A program made the translations under genes and the position numbers. From positions 9,039,074-9,103,073 of the forward strand of contig CM042540.1 in NCBI GenBank assembly GCA_023630585.1: a stretch of DNA of 64,000 nucleotides, written 5' to 3'. Under the pieces are notes generated by a model. That model saw only the letters and a list, made by a program, of their open reading frames with translations. It was not told the origin of the DNA and made no database searches. Shown one piece after another: positions 22,257-34,752 of this stretch. This DNA comes from Cranoglanis bouderius (Eukaryota > Chordata > Actinopteri > Siluriformes > Cranoglanididae). Within the stretch, counting starts at the first letter, position 1, and each line of letters opens with the position of its first letter.

Positions 22257-22966
22257 TGTCAATGTAATGATCATATAGGTGAGGTGGGACAAGGGTGCAA
22301 CATGCAGTCATTAAAGGCAGGATGCAAGTGCCTAAACTTAACAACTCATTTTATTTAGGGCAATCCAAGAATCATTATGAAAGTCAGAACAGAGGTAGGC
22401 AACATTAAACAAGGATCATTTATAAGCAGAAAACCAAAACATGAGAATGGAGCATCAAAACCAGGAAACATGGAAGCAGAGAAGAAGGCTCAGAAGGAGA
22501 AAAAGGCACCAAAATTTGCCACTAAAATGTCAGCAGGGAATCTATAAGTTCAATATAATCATTTATTAATATGAAAATAACACAGACACATGCTTAGTTA
22601 GCGTCTAACCACACTTTTTTTTGATGTAATAATTCTGACCTTGTACCTTTTTATAATTTTGTAGCTCTTCACTTCAAGTTTAAAAAAATACACAATAGTT
22701 ACATATATAGAAGAATACTTTTGCTACATGCACATGCACCACCTTTTTTCCACTTGTCACAACTAAGTTTACTGGAAGTATCTTGTCTAAACACAACTTG
22801 TGCCTATGTAGTGGGCTAAAAAGGCCTTTGGCAAACCCACTGCCACAAGATAGCAATCCATGCCTGTAATGAATTTGCTGGATAGTATATTTAATCCTCT
22901 GACTGGCTAATACATCTTGTGTTGGCTAGTATTCATTTGCTGAGAATTGCTGCCAAGCATTGGCAG

Positions 22967-23004
<38 letters not shown>

Positions 23005-23318
23005 AACAGGCTAGAAAAAGTGACTGTCAATCAATGTCCATGATGATCTATCATGTAGATACTAAATGGACAGACAGATTAGTCCTGGGATTTCAGAGGT
23101 TATCAGGATGCACGATAAGACTTCACAAAGGGGTAACAGAAACAACAGGGCAGAAATAACCAAATTGATCAAGGTCAGACACAGTACAGGTGAACACATT
23201 AGGATAAACACAGGGGTGGAGACAGGACTAGGCTGAAAAAAAAGCACATGGCATAAAAAAGAAAGGCAGACGGAGTGAACTCAAAACAAAGTAACATGAT
23301 AGCAGCAAATTTGTGACA
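22257..23318 (-). mobile_element. Probable LTR split by duplication copy B
   Basis: 22257-22507 (with AATAAA on the minus strand near 22352) and 23118-23318 (ending gtgaca) together resemble the other LTRs in this window. 22508-23117 interrupts it. Ends are approximate and no target duplication was seen. Confidence 0.4.
22508..23117 (+). repeat. Local duplication, copy B
   Basis: Second copy of the 20805-21527 sequence, about 1.6 kb downstream and in the same orientation. It contains a poly-A tract of about 30 (22972-23001). It sits inside LTR-like sequence. Confidence 0.8.
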
Positions 23319-23784
23319 AGTGGTCAAGGTCTCAAAGGCCCTGTTCACACCTGCTATTAACATCCATCTTGAGTGATCTGATCACAAGTAGACAGCCGAG
23401 AAGCATAGCCACTGACACCTGGCATTATCAATAAGTCTCCAGTGAGCACTTGCATTCAGATTTTATACATCGTTTCCATTGGTAGAAGGGTGTTGCGCAC
23501 ATTTATTAAGGCAGCCTTCTGGTGGATTTGTTTTCAGGCAGAAATGTCCAGCAAATACTATTTTATGTACATGTACGGGTTGTTTCAAATGCTTTACTCG
23601 TGTGGTCTGCTAACAATACTTTTAAATGAACTGGAGATGAGATGAAAAATGAAGCAACGAAAAGCCACTGCCATTTTCTCTGCTGTTTTAGCCACATGGC
23701 CCTGCAGAATACTATGGATGCTTAATAGAAGTGAAGCAGAGAGTTATTATCAGTGGATAGTGGAGAGTTATTATCAGATTGATT

Positions 23785-23917
23785 ACGTATTCTCCAGCTA
23801 GAACAATGACGCAGTCAATTAGGCGGTCCTTTGTTGCTCTCCGGGATGCACTGAGATGCATTTGCAATAAGTCGCTCTGGATAAGGGTGTCTGCCAAATG
23901 CCATAAATGTAAATGTA
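23785..23917 (+). mobile_element. SINE 3' end with the conserved fish tail
   Basis: Contains the teleost SINE tail phrase taagtcgctctggataaggg followed by tgtctgccaaatgccataaatg. The upstream head is degenerate. Confidence 0.65.
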
Positions 23918-24359
23918 CTACATATGGGATGTGGCCATGTGCATCCCAGACCACCTCTGAATGTGGTTTGAGTGATCATCTCACAATGCGTCTTTGAGAC
24001 GCGTTTGACCCCATTTACACCATACTACCGCTGTCCACTTGTGATCCAACCACCTAGAACGCATATTTATGCCAGGTATGAACGGGTCCAAAGTAAAGAG
24101 TGTGAGAAAGTAAAAGGATTAAGAATCTAGATCACTTGGAGTTTCTCTGTTTTCTTATGTTATGGTAGCACTTGCCTAACTATACTGTACATTCATGCCT
24201 ACATTCAGCAACCCTTTTCAGGTCTTTGCAACCCTGTTTAGTGTTAGTGCTTTTCCCATTGTAAACAGTGATGCCTGTGAAGATACTTTCTGTGATGCTT
24301 TGCTTGAAGTTTATGAAGATGCGAGGAACCAACATGAATTTTCTCAGCCTGCAGAGATA

Positions 24360-25110
24360 CAGTTCCTTGCAAATGCATTTACCTCACATTTTGTAATGTT
24401 ACAACCTGGAAATGAAACAGATTTAACCAGGATTATATGTCATGAATTTACACAAAATAGCCCCATAATACTGAATTTGCAAAATTATTTACAAAAGTGT
24501 GCAAAAGTCTGCTCTAAATTGGTTCTGGTACAACCAGTTGCCATCAGATGTCTCCTTTAGATTTAACCATGATTGCTTCTCTGACTAATCCCTCCTTACT
24601 CGGTCACTGACTTTTGTTGGATGGCCTCCTCTAGGCAGAGTCATGGTTGTGCCAAAATCATTCTATTTATTACTAATGGATTTAATGGAGCTCCACGGGA
24701 GGTTCAATGTTCAAAACCAATTTTTCTTAAGCTTACCCTGATTATTACCTTTCCAGAACTTTGTCCCGGATTTCTTGTGATAGCTCCTCGGTCTTCACAG
24801 CCTTCCAGGAACAGGTCTATTTATGTTGAGATCATGTGACACTTTGACTCCATTCAGCTAATTCTGTGACTTCTGATGGAAGCTGACTGCACCAGAACTA
24901 ATTTAGGGGTGTGAATACTTTTACCCAATCACAACTTTTGTGTTTTTTTGCAAACTATATTAATTTCCACATGTCAATATTATGAGTTATTTTGTGTAGA
25001 TTCATGATACAGTATATAATCCTAATTAAATTCATTTCAGGCTTTCCACTACAAAATGTGGAAAAGTTATCAATTATATTGAGTTAGGGAAAACATTTTT
25101 TCACACCATG
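24360..25110. mobile_element. Non-autonomous DNA-transposon remnant
   Basis: Edges carry weak inverted similarity: cacattttgtaatgt near 24388 and the complement of cactacaaaatgtg near 25050. The interior is non-coding and includes the Tc1-like phrase gtgtgaatacttttacccaatc. The overlapping plus-strand ORF at 24195-24560 has no recognisable domain. Confidence 0.4.
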
Positions 25111-25164
25111 TACTTTTCCAGGGTACCCGGTCTCAGTTATTTAGTCAGACAATTTCCTTTCCAG

Positions 25165-25257
25165 GCTCAGCAGAGGTTCTTCCACCTTTTGGATCTGACA
25201 GAGAGTTGGCTGTATGATGAAGGAGCAGACCAAGATAGCAAACTGGCAGAGCTCAGT
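25165..25257 (+). pseudogene. hsph1: hsph1 remnant exon
   Basis: AQQRFFHLLDLTESWLYDEG followed by ADQDSKLAELS. It matches the QNFLRLLTETEDWLYEEGEDQ segment but has lost about seven codons before the KL pair. Donor T|GTGAGT is intact. Confidence 0.8.
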
Positions 25258-25649
25258 GTGAGTCATAAGTCTCTGTTTATCACCACAAACGTCTGTTTAT
25301 GCCTCATTTAGTATTTGCTGTGTCACTCTTAAAACATGCACAGTTAATTTGTCTCTTAGACTTTCATAGACTAATTTGTTTTGGGCCCTCAGAGCAAAAT
25401 GGGCTGTGATGGTCTCTTAAAGTTAATGTCCTATTAGCTTAAAGTGTGAGCACATTGCAGTGTTAAGTGACTACTGAGTGAGGTTTTGAAAGCATGCTGC
25501 ATTTGACACTTTTTACTCTTGGAGGTTGAAAGGCTAGAGGAATTTGTACTGAATGCTAATTAGTTGCTGTGTAGTACAAACTCAACTCAGGTTTATCATG
25601 TCCCCAAAAGCACTGAAGCATAATTCCACATTGTTTTCTGCTCGCTTGA

Positions 25650-25790
25650 AGCTGGGCATGCCTGTAAAAGATAGATAGCAGAAGTCTATGAAGAGACAGC
25701 AGCTCTTTTGAGGAACTCTCAGGCAAAATACAGAGATACAGGGCAGGAATGGAGGAGTATATCCTGGGGGTTGAGCCATCATTCATTTAC
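25650..25790 (+). pseudogene. hsph1: hsph1 remnant exon with stop and frameshift
   Basis: LKLGMPVKDR, TAG, QKSMKRQQLF, then a 1-nt shift and FEELSGKIQRYRAGME. It parallels TPVKVRFQEAEERPKMFEELGQRLQ of HSPH1. Confidence 0.75.
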
Positions 25791-26192
25791 AGTGCTGCTT
25801 CATTTACAGTGCACGCGTAAGCAATGCTCTCTCAAGGTACTGAGCTGAGATATTGCAACTTGAACTTGTGAAAAATTATTTTCATTACTATTGCTGCAGT
25901 TATCCCAGCACTTAGATTTCTACATTATACATTCATATCACATACCACACAGGTGAAAATTGCTTTGTGAACATTATAAGGGGGTAGTTTTATAATTTTA
26001 TCACTGACTGATATTTCAGGTTTCTATATATTTATTGTTTTCTTGTTGAGCTATTATAATTTTCTTCAGATAGTCAGAATCCAAGAACCTACCTACCTAC
26101 CTGTTTTGAATTAAGAAATAAATATGTAACTAGCTACAGTATGTCCTAAATTTAGACAATTTTTCTACATTAAGTGGCACAAGCACCTTACC

Positions 26193-26195
26193 TTT

Positions 26196-26267
<72 letters not shown>

Positions 26268-26270
26268 TCA
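26193..26270. repeat. (TTTC)n microsatellite
   Basis: About 19 tttc units. Confidence 0.95.
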
Positions 26271-27079
26271 CTAATATATCTCAGTATGAAATCATGATAA
26301 AACAAATATGAGTGTTAGGCCCATTTCTAATGAATTGTAAGCTTGAAACTGCTTGAAATGTATTTATTTTTCTTATTTCAAGCATTTATTCTAGAAAGAA
26401 GTAAAAATTATCTGCCAACAGAGCATAATCATTTCAAGCTTTAAATAAGAAGAATGTCTAGAACTAGGCTTAATAATCCTATATTTGTTTTACCATAAAA
26501 TGGGAAATATTAGAGAAGTTGACTATATTCAAGATATGTGTCATTTTTTTGTATTACCCGAACAATGTCAACAAGACATAAATACAAATATTAAAAACAA
26601 CCAATACTATGTTCTATGTGAATTAATAGTAACAGTACAGAAAATATTGTATTTGCCAGCATAAACCAAATAGATTTTTTGAAGAGAGAGAGAAAAAAGA
26701 AAGAAATCATTTGCTCAGCTATGGTTAGATCTGAAACTGCTGATTATTTTAGTCTCTAATTAAGAACCATTGTAAAGCTTTGGTGTAACTGTATAGCTTT
26801 GTTCAAATTATAGCGTAGTTCAAACCATAGCATTTAAATTATAGCTCTGCTCTAAAAGGAGATTAAAGGAATCAGTCCTAATCTAACAATCTCGATAGCT
26901 GGAGAACTGTGACAGTAATGTAGACAAGCCTTAGAATCTAATTTGTACCCATCAGTAATGCTGGATTTGTGTTCTTATTTTTCGTTTCAGACAGACTAAC
27001 CCGAGCCTAGAATGACTCCTTGACTGAGGACAGCAAATAAAGAGTCCACAAGATGTCCCCATGGAGTGTACCAAAATTC

Positions 27080-27125
27080 TTCAAATAAATAAATAAATAA
27101 ATAAATAAATACATAAATAAATAAA
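27080..27125. repeat. (AAAT)n microsatellite
   Basis: About 11 aaat units with one interruption (acat). Confidence 0.9.
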
Positions 27126-27488
27126 TGAAAAAAGGAAAAGCAGTAGCAATGGAGAAACAGGGGAAAATGTTTTAAAACATCATGGTTCTATGCTTGTGTA
27201 GTATGTTAAGAGTAGTGCTCAGTATTTACATTTCTATTTTTGCCATTTTTTAAAGTAGAAAATGAAGTACATACTTAAATGACTGTTTATTGCATTTTGT
27301 TTTCATAAATCTTCTAAAATGCATGTTTTATGCAGAGCAAAACAACTACAAACAAGACAAAAATAAATAAATCAGAAATAAAATAGCAATTCTTGCATTT
27401 TTGTGACATTTTGTATAAACAACGAAAAGTGCACTCTGAGGGTGTGCAATTTTTAAAGTAGCTTTAAAACATTATTAATTTGGGATTA

Positions 27489-27597
27489 ATACTGCGCCTC
27501 ACAGCTCCAGGGTTCTGCTTAGTACGTGAGCTCGGGTTAGTGTCTGTGTAGAGTTTTACATTTTCTCCCCATGTTTGTGTGGTTACTGTGTCTTTTA
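27489..27597 (+). mobile_element. SINE/LINE fragment in the probable 3' UTR of the WD40 gene
   Basis: gcctcacagctccagggttc, gagctcgggttagtgtctgtg and ttctccccatgtttgtgtgg are hallmarks of the 60596-type repeat. It lies 21 bp beyond the stop codon of the minus-strand gene, so it is transcribed antisense in its 3' UTR if that UTR extends here. Confidence 0.6.
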
Positions 27598-27617
27598 GAA
27601 TAATCCATGTTGTAATC

Positions 27618-28364
27618 TCATTGTTTCACGAGCTGTCTTGAATCTCCTGCGGTCTTCTCATCCACTGAGCTGCTTCTGAAGGGGTCGATCCCTGCAAGCG
27701 AGAGGTCTGGCTTCTCACAAGTAGTAGGGAGATTAACAATCTCGAAATACCTCAGATTGTGGTAGGTTTTAAGGCCCCCGTGGTTCAGGGGCTTGTTAGA
27801 GTGCTTGAATATTTCATGTCGCAGTCTGCAAAGCCAGAGGGGGAAAACAGTTTACAGAACATTGGGTCATGTTTCACCATAGTGGAATGGTAACATGTAT
27901 TTTAAAGACTAAGAAACAAGCTCACCGCTTCCCACATTCAGGATAAAAAGAGATGTTAATCTCTTCCCTGATGTCTTGGTCGCTGGAGCTTGGCAATGGG
28001 GATCTGATTTTGGTGAGAGTACCCAACTGCAAAGATACCAAAACTTCAGTAAAGATATACACAGAATCATGAAACACACCATAACATATCACTGAGAACA
28101 TGTAATGGGATAATCAAATACATTTAAACCCACATACATTTATATTTAGTCATATAGCATCCTATATTATTAGTATTGTAGGTACCTCACTGCTTGTGTC
28201 TTCAGCATTTGCAGAGCTGGGATCATATAATGGAGTTGTCTTGCCATCGAGCATGGTGTGTGCAGGCATGCTCAGTGGATCTACAAGAACCTCATAGGGA
28301 ACAGCAGGGTGCTGCCATGATGATGCAGTATGGAGGCTCCATTGCTCAGGCTGCCCAAAGGTTC
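27618..28364 (-). CDS. wdr95: wdr95 exons 28-30 (C-terminal tail)
   Basis: Exon 28186-28364: GTFGQPEQWSLH, HPAVPYEVLVDPLSMPAH. Exon 27926-28026: TLTKIRSPLPSSSDQDIREE. Exon 27618-27825: HSNKPLNHGGLKTYHNLRYF to the TGA at 27618-27620. The tail after the propeller is characteristic of the family. Confidence 0.9.
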
Positions 28365-31300
28365 CTGTCGTGTTTAGATATAGTATATGTCAAATACATA
28401 TGTATGTGACATACATTACAATATTATCAGACTTCCATATAAGTAACATTTCTAAAACTTCATATTAATCATTTTAGTCCAATATAAGACATGCAAATCC
28501 TACACAGTGCTGAGAAACTAGTTCATGCCTCCTTAAAGTCTAGTTTGGAATATTGTAATGTTTTGCTGGCTGGCTTCCCTGCTGAGTAAATTTCCTCTCA
28601 GCATTGAATGCACCACTGAAAACAAATTATGAATTACATACTGTAATTACATAGTCATACATTCCATATGTCCATTTCTGATGTCAGTGTTGAATGTTTT
28701 TCACACATTCAGTTTGTATTTTCCATCTCACTTAATGTATGTTCAGATTTGGCATGCAGCTTTGCCAGTTTGTGGCTGAATTATGTTAAACATTTTGTGT
28801 CAGTCCTGCCCTCTGATCCATGAATGTAGCATAAACATTGTAAATATGCGTGAGTCATAATTATAACATGATAATTATAAAGACATAAATTAGGATTTGC
28901 ACTTGTACTATAAACACTGTACTTACAAAACCTAGAGTGTAATTGCAGTTGAAGATTTATGAATCTGACTATAGATTTGAGAGTCAAAACTACGACCTCA
29001 TTGTTGTATTTACATAAACTGTGTTTACAGGAAAATACACTATATAGCCAAAAATTTCTGGACAAATGACCATCAAACCCGTATGTGATTGTTGAACATC
29101 CCATTCTGGATTTAGCCCCCTCTTTGCTGTTATAATAACCTCCACTCTTCTGGGAAGGCTTTTCACTACTTTTTGAGACATGGCTGTGAGGATTTGACCA
29201 TTCAGCCACAAGAGCATCAGTGAGATCGGGCAATAATGTCAGGTGAGAAGGCCTGAGGAGTAGTTTGCATTCTTTTTCATCCCAAAGGTGTTCAGTGGGG
29301 TTGAGGTCAGGGCTCCATGCAATCCACTCGATTTCTTACCCTCCAGTCTTGGCAAACCTTGTCTTCATGGAGCTCGCTTTGTGCACAGGGCCATTGTCAT
29401 GCTGGAACATGTTTGGGCCCCTTAGTTCCATTGAAAGGAAATTGTAATTCTACAGCATACTAAGACATTCTATACAATTGTGTGCTTCAAATTGTGTGGC
29501 AACACTTTGGGGAAGGAACACACTTGGCCATATAGTGTAGGTCTATACCTATGGCTTTACCCTGAAAGGTCAGGAGATACTACCCCAATCTTATTTAAGC
29601 ATACTGGCTACTAATTTTGTATTGTTTGACTCCAATGTCCTGCTTTTTGTGTTTAAAGCCCTGGCATAACTTGCTGATCTTCTGATGTAGTACAACCCCT
29701 CTCTGGCTTCTCCACTTTAGTTTGACAGAATGTTTCTGTTCTGTCAAATGAGTAATCACTCACAGCTCAGCCTGGTGAAGATGTTTTTTTCGTATATTGC
29801 CAATACATTCTGCAATATTCATAATAGTGGTCTAATTGAAAGGTTTTAAACTGTGACTGGACAGGAAACAATCAATCCAATCTGGCAACCCTGATTTCTA
29901 CATAACCACATCCTTTGCAGGTGTGTGTATGCTTTACACCATTCCTAACTTTGCTGTTTTTTCAAGACAGAATCCCAAGTCATCAATGGCAGACTGATAT
30001 ATTAAAATAACTATAATAGTGATGTTGAATAACAAAAGTGATCCAGAGATAAGGGAGGATGAGGAAGGCAGTTTTACAAGTTGGGCTATGTTTATTAGAT
30101 ATTAAATATACCTATAAACTCCCCATGGATGCTCCATAAGCGCACAGTGCAATCCAGAGAGGACGTGAGCAGAACTTGGTCATTCTCAATGATCTGCAAG
30201 CTTGAATAGAAGCATAAATCAGTACAGCTCATGAAAGAACATGATCAATGAGAACTGAATACAATGTCCAACTTCCTACCCAGTGATGCTGCTAATGTGT
30301 GCTCGCCAAAAGTTCATGGCTGGAATGAAAGTAGAGTGATTAAATCAAATAATGTCAATGAAGTCAACTACATGATTCAATATTGCAGAATTTCTAAGCA
30401 AGAAGAAAAGAGCATTACTTTTTGGAGGCTTTTGTTCATGGATGATGGCACACTCCTTAATCTCGTAAACACAGACATAGCCGACATGATCAGCAGCAAA
30501 GAGGAGATGGTCATCCTGTGTGACAACCAATTTTGTGACCTGCTGCTGGTGTCTAGACTGAAAAAAAACAAAACAAATCTGTTGACATTTATTTTTCTCA
30601 TTCGCTTATAAGAACATTTAAGGTGAAAAAATATGATGAAACATACCGCCTTAAAAGATGTAAAAAATTTCCCCCCATTCAACACGTTCCAGAAATGAAC
30701 ATAACCTATAGAATATGAAATATGCTTCAAAATACTGATGCAATCTACATACCAGTATTATAGTCTAGTATAAACATTTTATATTTAAAAAAGTTGCCTG
30801 TTCATCTAATAATTTATGAGTTAAATGTGTCTTTTACGTGAAATCTTACAACAGCCATTACACATTCTATATTTTACCGAATGGAAAGGAAATTACTAAA
30901 ATTATGCATGCAAAAAAGTAAATTTATAACATACAGAGGCATCAAATCTACAGACAAGTTACAAATTAAAGGAAAACCCAAAGGGGAATTTTGCTGGTAG
31001 GTTTTTATAATCAATACCAAGGAGCATTGAAGCTGTTCTGCTGGCTTGTGACCTTACCAACACACTTTATATTGTTTTTTGCTTTAACGTATCACCTTTG
31101 CTTCTATGTGATCATTAAAGAAAATATATCTTTTGGAACTCTTGACTTTTATTCATGCCTAGTTATAGCCCCAGTGCTTTCATGTGCATTGTATAGCATG
31201 CTACAGTACACTATATGGCTAAAGGTTTTTGGATACCTGAACATCACACCCATATGTAGGCCTTCCCTAAACTGTTGCCACAAAGCTGGAAGCACACAAT

Positions 31301-34300
31301 TGTGTAGAATGTCTTTGTATGCTGTAGCATTACAATTTTCCTTCACTGGAACTAAGAGGCTCAAACTTGTTCCCGCATGACATTGCCCCTGTTCACAAAG
31401 TGAGCTCCATGAAGACATGGTTTGCCAATGTTGGAGAGGAAGAACTCTAATGGTCTGAACAGAGCCCTGACCTCAACCCCACTGAACACCTTTGGGACGA
31501 ACTGGAATGCCGACTGCACTCCAGGCTTCCTCACCTGACATCAGTGCCAGCATCACTAATGCTCTTGTGACTGAATGGAAAAATCCCTATATTTTCAACA
31601 AGCATATATGCGTTTTATGGCCAGGTGTCCACAAATATTTGGCAATATAGTGCACATACGGTGTATCCGAAAGAGTGTCTTTTCTTGAAGGAAATACCAA
31701 TCCAATACATAATTTTACAATGACAGTGCACTAGCTGAGCTAGTAATTTACATTTTTTTTAAAGGACATGCAATATTTTACAGGAGAACTCAGAAACATT
31801 GTTCGTATTCATCAGTAAGCAACTATAACTCTTCAGTGAATTTCACCTTCAGCCCCAGAGGATACGAGAGATGCAGCTGAGTTGAAGGCAGAATCTAATG
31901 CCCGGGTTTTTAAGAAGACGAGACTCAGCACACTTCTGTTCACAACTACACATAAAGAGAAAAATCAATATATGAATATTACAATTTTTCAGTATGACAG
32001 TTCTTAGTATGTTCATTTAAAGGAAAATAAGTTATCTCCTAAAAATGGAAATTTAGCTCTGATTATAGAACTTAATGTATAGAGTGCATGCAACAATAGG
32101 ATGCTAAAAGATGTTTGTGTTTTTTTTTTCTGATATTGTTTGTGCTTCTCATTTATTTTTGCATACTGCACCACTGTAATGAAAATATGCTTCTATATTT
32201 TCTGGTTGAGTGCCCCTCCCATCATTCCTGATACACAAAATTTGTATGAAACAACAGGGTATAAACAGGGTCTATGTGAAAATTGAGCCCTAGCTTCAAC
32301 TTCACAAAATGGCATTGTGTATTCATTAATTTCAACCCCTGTGGAGGAGAGTTCTCACTGTGAAGGACTGAGGCATGGGAGGAACCAAAGCACAGCCATG
32401 ATCACTTCAATATAGACTACACAAAGGGATTCATTAAAAACAACTCTGTGTGAGAAGGAGCCTGTCTGGAGAGCAGAGACTGAGAGACAGAGCTAAAGAA
32501 CTTCAAGCAACCTATTATACATGTACTTTCTGTTTCCATAATGTTTGGTCCCTGTGTGTGACTCCCTGCTTGATTCTTGGTTAAACTCACAGCTTGTTCC
32601 CTTGCCCCTGTAATCATATCCTGTTTCTAAATAAATAACTTCAGTCTCATGCTGAAAAAAATAAGAAGATATCTTAGTGAGTGCAAATATCTTAAATATT
32701 GGTAAACATATCTAATATTTCTTGGGAGTATTATAAATCAAATAGATTATTCAGCCTTTTTAGATGCTTTTATACATTACAAACTTATTTTTTTCTTATT
32801 CTACTGGCAGATAATTTGGCTTCTTTTGAGAACTAAAAGCTTCAACATAGAAAAAATATCTGCCAATAGAACAAAACTTGAAATTAGTCAAATAAATAAA
32901 AAAATAAAATTAAAAAATCAGAAATAGATTTAATGATCATATATTTATTTTACTATAATCTTACCATTGGAAATACCAGGTACATTTGAGTATATTCAAG
33001 ATATTTTCACTTGCTGTTAGCACACAGAATCAGAGCGGGATGCAAGTGCATGGAAAATGTCACTTTATTAGGAACTCTGTAAGTAACGGAACAGGCAAGG
33101 TTAAATCGCTTAGGCAAAGGCAGAAACAATGAACAGTCCAGGGTCGTGCGAACTACAGTGTCCAAAGGGCAAGGCAATAATCCAAAGTCAAAAACAGGGC
33201 AATGATCAAAAAAAACAGTTTAAACAGTCCAGAGTATAAAGGCTTGGTATTGACAGAGAACAACGTAACTGGGCAAATACTTCACAGTGACTGTGAAAAC
33301 AAAAGGTCCTTAAATAGTGTGGCTGTGAATGTGCTGTGAAATTGAAGACAGGCGTGTGCTCAAAATGAAGTTGAATGTGAATGTGGAAGTGTGAGAGTGT
33401 CGTGGGAAGTGTAGTCCGTGGCGGCCATATTTGTAGGCCGCTGTGCATTCTGGGAACTGGAGTCAGTGTCATGGCGTGAACATGAATGTGGCAGTATGTG
33501 AGTGTTGTGGGAAGTGGAGTCCGTGGCAGCCATATTTGTGGGCGGCTGTGAATTCTGGGAGATAGAGTCGTGGCGTGACCTAACACTTGCTAAGATGTGA
33601 TTTTTGCAGTGCTCAAAGTCATATAACAATAAAACATTAAAATATAGTATGTTCTCAATATATGCTAAATTTTAAACAAAATATATTGTCTTTTTTTGTA
33701 CATGTTGGAACTGTGGAAATAGCCAAAAATAAAGAAAAATCAGGTATTGGCCAAAATAGAGTTTTTCAGCAATTAATATACTTTGACATCTCTACTTAAA
33801 GAAAACAAATATATTTTGCTTTCTAATCTTTATATCATGTCAAGTAAAGAGACAGTTTAACAAATGCAGCATTAAATGAGGTCTAAAACCTCGCTACTTA
33901 AGTGTGCTTTTCTTACAAGTTGTTGCATACCCGTCACATCATTATCAAAACAGGGGAGAGCACTTACACACTCTGTACAGATGAAATTTAGTCAGTAGAA
34001 CTGAATTGACTAAATTAATTAACCGTAAACAGAGATCAGCGAAGTGAAGAGATGACAACGAGGCTTGTGTTTAAATGCCGCGAGTGACTTTTACCTCAGG
34101 TGACCAGACAGAGACTGATGAGGATGATCAACTCATTTTCCATGGTAAACATAGAATTCTTTAACATTTTGTAATAATGTTGTTGTTTTTTTCTCTCTCC
34201 ATAAATAGAGTAGGTTATACAATAAATGTGTTGGTAGTCTGTTGGGGTTAACCAGATTTTAAAATTTTAGAACTTACTATACATGCAAAAGTGAAACCCT

Positions 34301-34706
34301 TTCAGTTCAGGAAAGCCTGTATTTTTCATAAATATAGTCAAAAATGTCAAATTTAGACCATGTTTCCTCAGACCACCACACATATTACACATTACAACAG
34401 ACTGTTAAACAAAAAAAGACAAAAATACCTTGAGCGTGGTCTGTGTGTGGAGGCAGAGGTGTAAGAAAGCGGCACAGGATGTGTCCAGATACCACATTCC
34501 ACACAATGATTTCTCCGTCATAGCTGCCGGTAGCAATCAGAGCAGGAGAACACTGGGCTATACACAAAATGTCCTCTTTATGTCCCTTTTTCTATTGAAC
34601 AATTAAATGTGAATCAAACATTTCAGGGATTCTATAAATCAAACAAGTCAATACATATATTTCTTAATCAATGACATTTTAAGACAGTGGAATAGTGATT
34701 TTTCAA

Positions 34707-34752
<46 letters not shown>

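Larger units (their letters stand above)
15085..25790 (+). pseudogene. hsph1: Decayed, intron-containing HSP110-family gene (closest to hsph1)
   Basis: HSPH1/HSP110 is a nucleotide-exchange factor for HSP70. Remnant exons lie in order at 15195-15294, 15395-15529, about 15745-15966, 18066-18249, 18576-about 18735, 19595-19731, 21675-about 21795, 25165-25257 and about 25650-25790, with a fainter scrap at 15085-15145. Preserved motifs include RRSVLDAAKI, LNCLRLMND, ALNYGIYK, VFFVDMGH, EIVGGVTRIPALK, TDAIPFPISLSW and LTESWLYDEGADQ. Choices such as PSFFTD and ALNYG fit hsph1 better than hspa4. Frameshifts or stops occur in most exons. The first ATP-binding exons and the C-terminus were not found. 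Introns persist, so it is a dead genomic copy rather than a processed one. Confidence 0.85.
25800..27480. other. Intergenic between the two convergent genes
   Basis: Contains (CTTT)n at 26193-26270 and (AAAT)n at 27080-27125. Poly(A) signals for the minus-strand WD40 gene may lie near 27285-27291 (tttatt on plus). No further exon of the hsph1 remnant was recognised. Confidence 0.55.

Noticed and set aside
24195..24560. 121-codon plus-strand ORF with an acidic stretch
   Set aside because: Overlaps non-autonomous transposon sequence; no conserved domain or splice signals that fit.
28781..29233. 150-codon minus-strand ORF
   Set aside because: It is the decayed C-terminal end of a Tc1 transposase plus intron sequence.
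33206..33629. Two minus-strand ORFs of 126 and 89 codons
   Set aside because: Both lie in the solo LTR at 33015-33585, whose short direct repeats give the repeated phrases.
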